From positions 1 to 64,000 of the forward strand of contig SVBJ01000006.1 of NCBI GenBank assembly GCA_015058955.1: a stretch of 64,000 bases of DNA. The letters run 5' to 3'. The position numbers and the translations under genes were made by a program. Positions 61,296 to 64,000 of the stretch are shown here, one piece after another. Origin of the DNA: Erysipelotrichaceae bacterium (GTDB taxonomy: Bacteria; Bacillota_I; Bacilli_A; Erysipelotrichales; Erysipelotrichaceae). The notes beneath the pieces are model-generated. The model did not search any database, was not told the origin of the DNA, and worked only from the letters and a program-made list of their open reading frames with translations. Numbering within the stretch: position 1 is the stretch's first letter; each line of letters begins with the position of its first letter.

Positions 61296-61985
61296 CTACC
61301 AGAAGAAGCACCACGGCAGATACCAGCAGACTCTTCCGGAGAAAAGTGAAAACAGCAGATTCAGGATGAAGTAGGCCAGACACAGTCTGCTTGCCACGGT
61401 AGGGGTGCCATAGGTGCGGCGGCGGTTCTGATAGGCTGTACGTCCGCTTCTGATGGTTTCAAGCAGCTGCCGGTAGTTGTAGTTCTCAGGCTCCAGTCGC
61501 ACTGCCTGCTGAGCATGCTCAAGAGCTGTAACACGGTTATTGATCATGTAGTTCGCATAGGCACTGAGATAGTACCATTCAGCGTTTCTGTTACTGATTC
61601 CTTCCAGAATGCTGATGGCTTCGCGATATGCTCCACGGTTGATGAACCGTCTGACATTCTGATAGTCGGTAAAGCCGTTATAGGCATTTTGCTGACGCTG
61701 ATAGAAACCGGTAAAGTCATAGAAAGTGAACGGTCCGTAACTGTAACTGTACCCAGGGTTGCCGCTGGACTGCTGCTGAGTCTGCTGCTGGGTCTGATAG
61801 TAGTCGTAATTGCCGGCTTTTATCATGTCGTAGGCAGCATTAACCTCTGCCATCTTGCGGGCAGCCTCTTCGTTATTCGGATTGAGGTCAGGGTGATACT
61901 GCTTGGCCAGCTTACGGTAGGCACGGGTAATGTCTTCTTCGCTGGCGTCACGGGTCACACCCAGTACTTCATAGGGATCTCTCAT
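61296..61985 (-). CDS. J-domain protein with TPR-like C-terminal part and membrane tail
   Basis: The 229-aa protein starts with a J-domain (residues 1-60: [36 protein letters not shown] motif present). A Gln/Tyr-rich linker (60-95) is followed by a short TPR-like region ([52 protein letters not shown]) and a hydrophobic, tryptophan-rich end ([27 protein letters not shown]). It should recruit DnaK to a specific task at the membrane. It lacks the zinc repeats of DnaJ. Its ATG overlaps the stop of the DUF5685 gene by four bases, and it has a good GGAAAGGA ribosome site. Confidence 0.82.
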   Translation of the reverse strand: MRDPYEVLGVTRDASEEDITRAYRKLAKQYHPDLNPNNEEAARKMAEVNAAYDMIKAGNYDYYQTQQQTQQQSSGNPGYSYSYGPFTFYDFTGFYQRQQNAYNGFTDYQNVRRFINRGAYREAISILEGISNRNAEWYYLSAYANYMINNRVTALEHAQQAVRLEPENYNYRQLLETIRSGRTAYQNRRRTYGTPTVASRLCLAYFILNLLFSLFSGRVCWYLPWCFFW

Positions 61986-62785
61986 TTTTTATCCTTTCCA
62001 GTGTTGTACCGGGTCCATACCCCGGAATACAGGACATTGTCTAATATGGTCTTGTAATCAGTTACCGGCAGACATTCATAGGCCAGGGTACACTGGGCCA
62101 TGATGTTTTCCAGTATGTCGGGAACATCTTCACGTCTTAACAGTAATAAAGGGTTATAGCGCTCTTTCTTAAGGTCATCCTTAAAGTCCATGTAGGCATC
62201 CATCAGATAGATGAAGCGTCCCAGATGGTAACCTGTTTCCTGCAGGGACTTGCTGAAGGAAGCTTCTCTGTAGTCCAGCAGTGATGTCATCAGCTGACCG
62301 AATTGGTTGGCCGGGAGATCAGGATTAAGAACGTTATGCTTTTCCATCTCGGAGATTGATTCCAGGCATTCAGCAATGAATGCGGTTTTTTCAAGATATC
62401 TGGCGCAGATCTTTTCAAATTCCGGTTTCAGTTTTCCGGAAATTCTGAGTGCTGTTCGATTATCATCGTCATGATAATCATCAAGAAAATGATAGTAGGA
62501 CAGCAGTATGTTCATATCGGCACAGTAATCAGTGATCTCACTGTATGTATAATCGTGGAGCTTCAGAGGGTGGATCAGACATCTTTCCTTACCGCTTTTA
62601 ATTTCAGGCTTATAGACTGAAGAGAGCAGCAGGGTAATGAAAGTCAGATCGTAGGAAAGGGTATTACGGCCCAGATTGCCATAGTTAACATGCAGTCTGT
62701 TGCATAAGCCGCAATAGGCATCCTGATAGATCTTTCTGTCTGTTTCACTCATTTGTGAGTCATTGTATACAAGATATCCGAACAT
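61982..62785 (-). CDS. DUF5685-like protein
   Basis: The 267-aa helical protein starts [31 protein letters not shown]. The C-G-L-C motif near residues 25-28 after a tyrosine-rich helix is characteristic of the DUF5685 family as I recall it. A later [11 protein letters not shown] acidic stretch and [24 protein letters not shown] resemble the metal- or substrate-binding helices of prenyltransferase-like all-alpha folds. The function is unknown. The J-domain gene overlaps its end by four bases, so DnaK-dependent folding of, or by, this protein is a plausible link. No clear ribosome site precedes the ATG. Confidence 0.7.
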   Translation of the reverse strand: MFGYLVYNDSQMSETDRKIYQDAYCGLCNRLHVNYGNLGRNTLSYDLTFITLLLSSVYKPEIKSGKERCLIHPLKLHDYTYSEITDYCADMNILLSYYHFLDDYHDDDNRTALRISGKLKPEFEKICARYLEKTAFIAECLESISEMEKHNVLNPDLPANQFGQLMTSLLDYREASFSKSLQETGYHLGRFIYLMDAYMDFKDDLKKERYNPLLLLRREDVPDILENIMAQCTLAYECLPVTDYKTILDNVLYSGVWTRYNTGKDKK

Positions 62786-62819
62786 GTTTTAAAAAAGAAA
62801 GCCCATCATCAGACAGGCA

Positions 62820-63125
62820 TCAGAAACTGTAAAGGCTTGAATTATCCATTACATCCTGTACCATGACGACATCCTTGACTGACGGAACTTCTTCCATGAT
62901 CCAGTTTTTGATGCCGTTGTTCAGGGTAACGTCGATCATTGAACACCCTACACAGGCTCCCAAGAGTCTGATGTAGACGATGTCATCTTCCAGAGAAACA
63001 AACTCGATGTCACCGCCATCTCCCATGATATATGGTCTTAAGTGGCTGATGATCTTCTTGATTAGTCCTTCTCTTTCATCAGTTTCAGTAATTTTGTTTT
63101 CAGTGTTTTCGCTCAATTGAATCAT
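62820..63125 (-). CDS. NifU C-terminal-domain (NfuA-like) Fe-S protein
   Basis: The 101-aa protein is a stand-alone Nfu domain: KIISHLRPYIMGDGGDIEFVSLEDDIVYIRLLGACVGCSMIDVTLNNGIKNWIMEEVPSV. The C-x-x-C in ACVGCSM (residues 58-61) coordinates a transient [4Fe-4S] cluster for delivery to apoproteins. The first 20 residues are polar and variable. It overlaps the divergent PAP2 gene by four bases (ATGA). Its role as an Fe-S carrier would suit the cluster-rich PreA-like enzyme and other client proteins. Confidence 0.88.
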   Translation of the reverse strand: MIQLSENTENKITETDEREGLIKKIISHLRPYIMGDGGDIEFVSLEDDIVYIRLLGACVGCSMIDVTLNNGIKNWIMEEVPSVKDVVMVQDVMDNSSLYSF

Positions 63126-63586
63126 CTCCCAACCAGAAAATAGTGATATAAGAACGAAGTTGCCAGCCCGGTAATGATACCGCCGAGAACTTCCAGATAG
63201 GTATGTCCCAAAACTTCCTTCATCTTTTTGTTGTAAATAGGATCAGAAGGTTCCAGCTGACCCAGTTCAGTCAGATCGTCAATCAGCTTCTTGGTGAGCT
63301 GAATGTTCTGCCCGGCATAGTATCTGACATTGGCCGCATCATAGGCAATTATGACGGATATGGCCAGGGTAACCGCAAACAGGGTACTTGAGAAACCGTC
63401 AACGTATCCTACGGAGAGACACAGTGCTGAAATCAGGGAGGCATGAGAACTAGGCATGGAACCGGATGATATGAACAGTTCAGGATGCCATTCATGTGTC
63501 AACCGCAGTCTCAGGAAAGGCTTGAGCAGCTGTGCCATGATGCAGGCAAGAGCAGCTGAATAGAAAGGATACATCTTATCTAACAT
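63122..63586 (-). CDS. Divergent PAP2-family membrane protein (DUF212)
   Basis: The 154-aa protein has four or so hydrophobic helices. It carries the DUF212 pattern: SGSMPSSHASLISALCLSVGYVDGFSS near residues 41-67, AYDAANVRYYAGQNIQLTKKLIDDL near 81-105, and KEVLGHTYLEVLGGIITG near 122-139. The sequence SMPSSHAS corresponds to PAP2 motif II and GHTYLEV to part of motif III. It may be a lipid phosphatase of the membrane, but no substrate has been established. It is the first gene of the minus-strand operon; the ribosome site AGAGGTG and promoter at 63608-63636 precede it. Confidence 0.83.
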   Translation of the reverse strand: MLDKMYPFYSAALACIMAQLLKPFLRLRLTHEWHPELFISSGSMPSSHASLISALCLSVGYVDGFSSTLFAVTLAISVIIAYDAANVRYYAGQNIQLTKKLIDDLTELGQLEPSDPIYNKKMKEVLGHTYLEVLGGIITGLATSFLYHYFLVGR

Positions 63587-63607
63587 ATTAACACCTCTCG
63601 CTAAAAT

Positions 63608-63636
63608 ATTATAATTGAACTGCCCTTAATATTCAA
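63608..63636 (-). promoter_or_regulatory. Promoter of the PAP2-nfu-DUF5685-J-zinc ribbon-cca operon
   Basis: On the minus strand TTGAAT (63631-63636), 17-base spacer, TATAAT (63608-63613), 21 bases before the ATG. Confidence 0.78.
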
Positions 63637-63642
63637 TTGTTG

Positions 63643-63651
63643 TGTTATAAT
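63643..63651 (+). promoter_or_regulatory. Extended -10 of S1-domain gene, positioned for a leaderless transcript
   Basis: TGTTATAAT ends seven bases before the ATG at 63659. There is no ribosome site between. Confidence 0.6.
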
Positions 63652-63658
63652 ACATTTG

Positions 63659-64000
63659 ATGAATAAAATGGAATACAGAGTCGGGCAAGTTGTCCAGGGA
63701 ATTGTAACCGGCATCAAGCCTTATGGAGCCTTCGTAAAGATCGACGACAGGTATGACGGCATGATACACATCTCAGAGATCAGCAGTGATTTCGTCAGAG
63801 ATGTGCATTATTTTGTCAAGCTCGGTGAGAAGATCGTTGTCAAAATAATCGATATCAATCCGGAAAACAACCATCTGACGCTGTCACTGAAGGCAGTGCA
63901 GCCTTCAAGAAGAACACGCAAGGTTTCCTTCCGCTCCAGATGGCAGAAGGATGAGGAAGGATTTGCGGTTCTGGAAGAAGCTTTACCAAAATGGATAGAG
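63659..64000 (+). CDS. S1-domain RNA-binding regulator (CvfD/YugI-like), partial
   Basis: The first 114 codons are present and the gene runs off the window. Residues 5-75 form an S1 RNA-binding domain: YRVGQVVQGIVTGIKPYGAFVKIDDRYDGMIHISEIS, then VKLGEKIVVKIIDINPENNHLTLSLKAV. After a basic stretch (PSRRTRKVSFRSRWQ) comes EEGFAVLEEALPKWIE, like the C-terminal tail of YugI/GSP13 and CvfD proteins. Those proteins bind RNA or ribosomes and act in stress and post-transcriptional control. The start follows the -10 box by seven bases with no ribosome site; a second ATG at 63668 is an alternative but also lacks one. Confidence 0.82.
   Translation, partial: MNKMEYRVGQVVQGIVTGIKPYGAFVKIDDRYDGMIHISEISSDFVRDVHYFVKLGEKIVVKIIDINPENNHLTLSLKAVQPSRRTRKVSFRSRWQKDEEGFAVLEEALPKWIE

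Overview
The window is a gene-dense piece of a low-to-moderate GC Gram-positive (Firmicutes/Bacillota) chromosome. Supporting signs are strong AGGAGG-type ribosome binding sites, the CIRCE-controlled hrcA-grpE-dnaK-dnaJ operon, RNase J, FtsW/RodA, an LL-diaminopimelate aminotransferase and many single-gene intrinsic terminators. The mix (short GuaA, IMPDH of about 500 aa with a GGGSIC loop, AsnA, DUF4003 and DUF5685 proteins) makes me lean towards Erysipelotrichia or a neighbouring gut-associated lineage; that placement is inference. No rRNA, tRNA, CRISPR array or prophage was seen.

Layout. 1-3,050: end of a probable nucleobase permease, a HAD phosphatase, an esterase and a thioredoxin-fold protein. 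3,050-11,270: a metallophosphoesterase with a degenerate metal site, def-rnjA, then ftsW/rodA-rsmD-coaD-pepP-like and an unusual Fe-S-rich PreA-like dehydrogenase. 11,270-17,000: fba, proS, an orphan solute-binding lipoprotein, a nagA homologue and gtrA. 17,000-24,370: the heat-shock block hrcA-grpE-dnaK-dnaJ plus clpB, with a near-perfect CIRCE in front of hrcA and a degraded one in front of clpB. 24,370-32,080: asnA, a Gfo/Idh oxidoreductase, guaB, tdh-kbl (threonine to glycine plus acetyl-CoA) and a GuaA lacking its glutaminase domain. 32,080-40,580: a 1,049-aa STAND-type NTPase with TPR-like repeats, a lipoprotein, gdhA, cardiolipin synthase, and a DUF4003-CPBP protease pair. 40,560-46,860: a galactoside region with galK-galM divergent from a GH2 and a GH36 glycosidase. 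46,860-54,840: dapL-symporter, murI, a TPR-DUF4037 pair, a mini winged-helix protein, an RluA-type pseudouridine synthase, a Nudix protein and a CofE homologue.

54,840-59,520 is the accessory part. It holds an IS200/IS605-type element with tnpA only, an RBS-sequestering leader and a run of hairpins downstream of tnpA, then a membrane protein, a lipoprotein and a Nif3-like gene. Two copies of a palindromic repeat (core TTAAATTAAACGTGG) lie on either side of the lipoprotein/Nif3 pair, and one copy is split by a 373-bp insert. 59,520-64,000: a minus-strand operon (divergent PAP2, NfuA-like, DUF5685, J-domain, zinc-ribbon, cca) and the start of a divergent S1-domain regulator.

Cross-cutting observations. 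At least five genes (metallophosphoesterase, dapL, murI, Nudix, S1 protein) have a good -10 box only 6-8 bases before the start codon and no usable Shine-Dalgarno, suggesting leaderless mRNAs in a genome that otherwise uses strong ribosome binding sites. Several enzymes (metallophosphoesterase, NagA-like, Nudix) lack expected metal or catalytic residues. No single locus here is an obvious new defence system. The best candidates for undescribed biology are the split palindromic repeat, the structured 3' part of the IS200 element, the STAND-TPR protein, the TPR-DUF4037 pair and the DUF5685/J-domain/zinc-ribbon operon.
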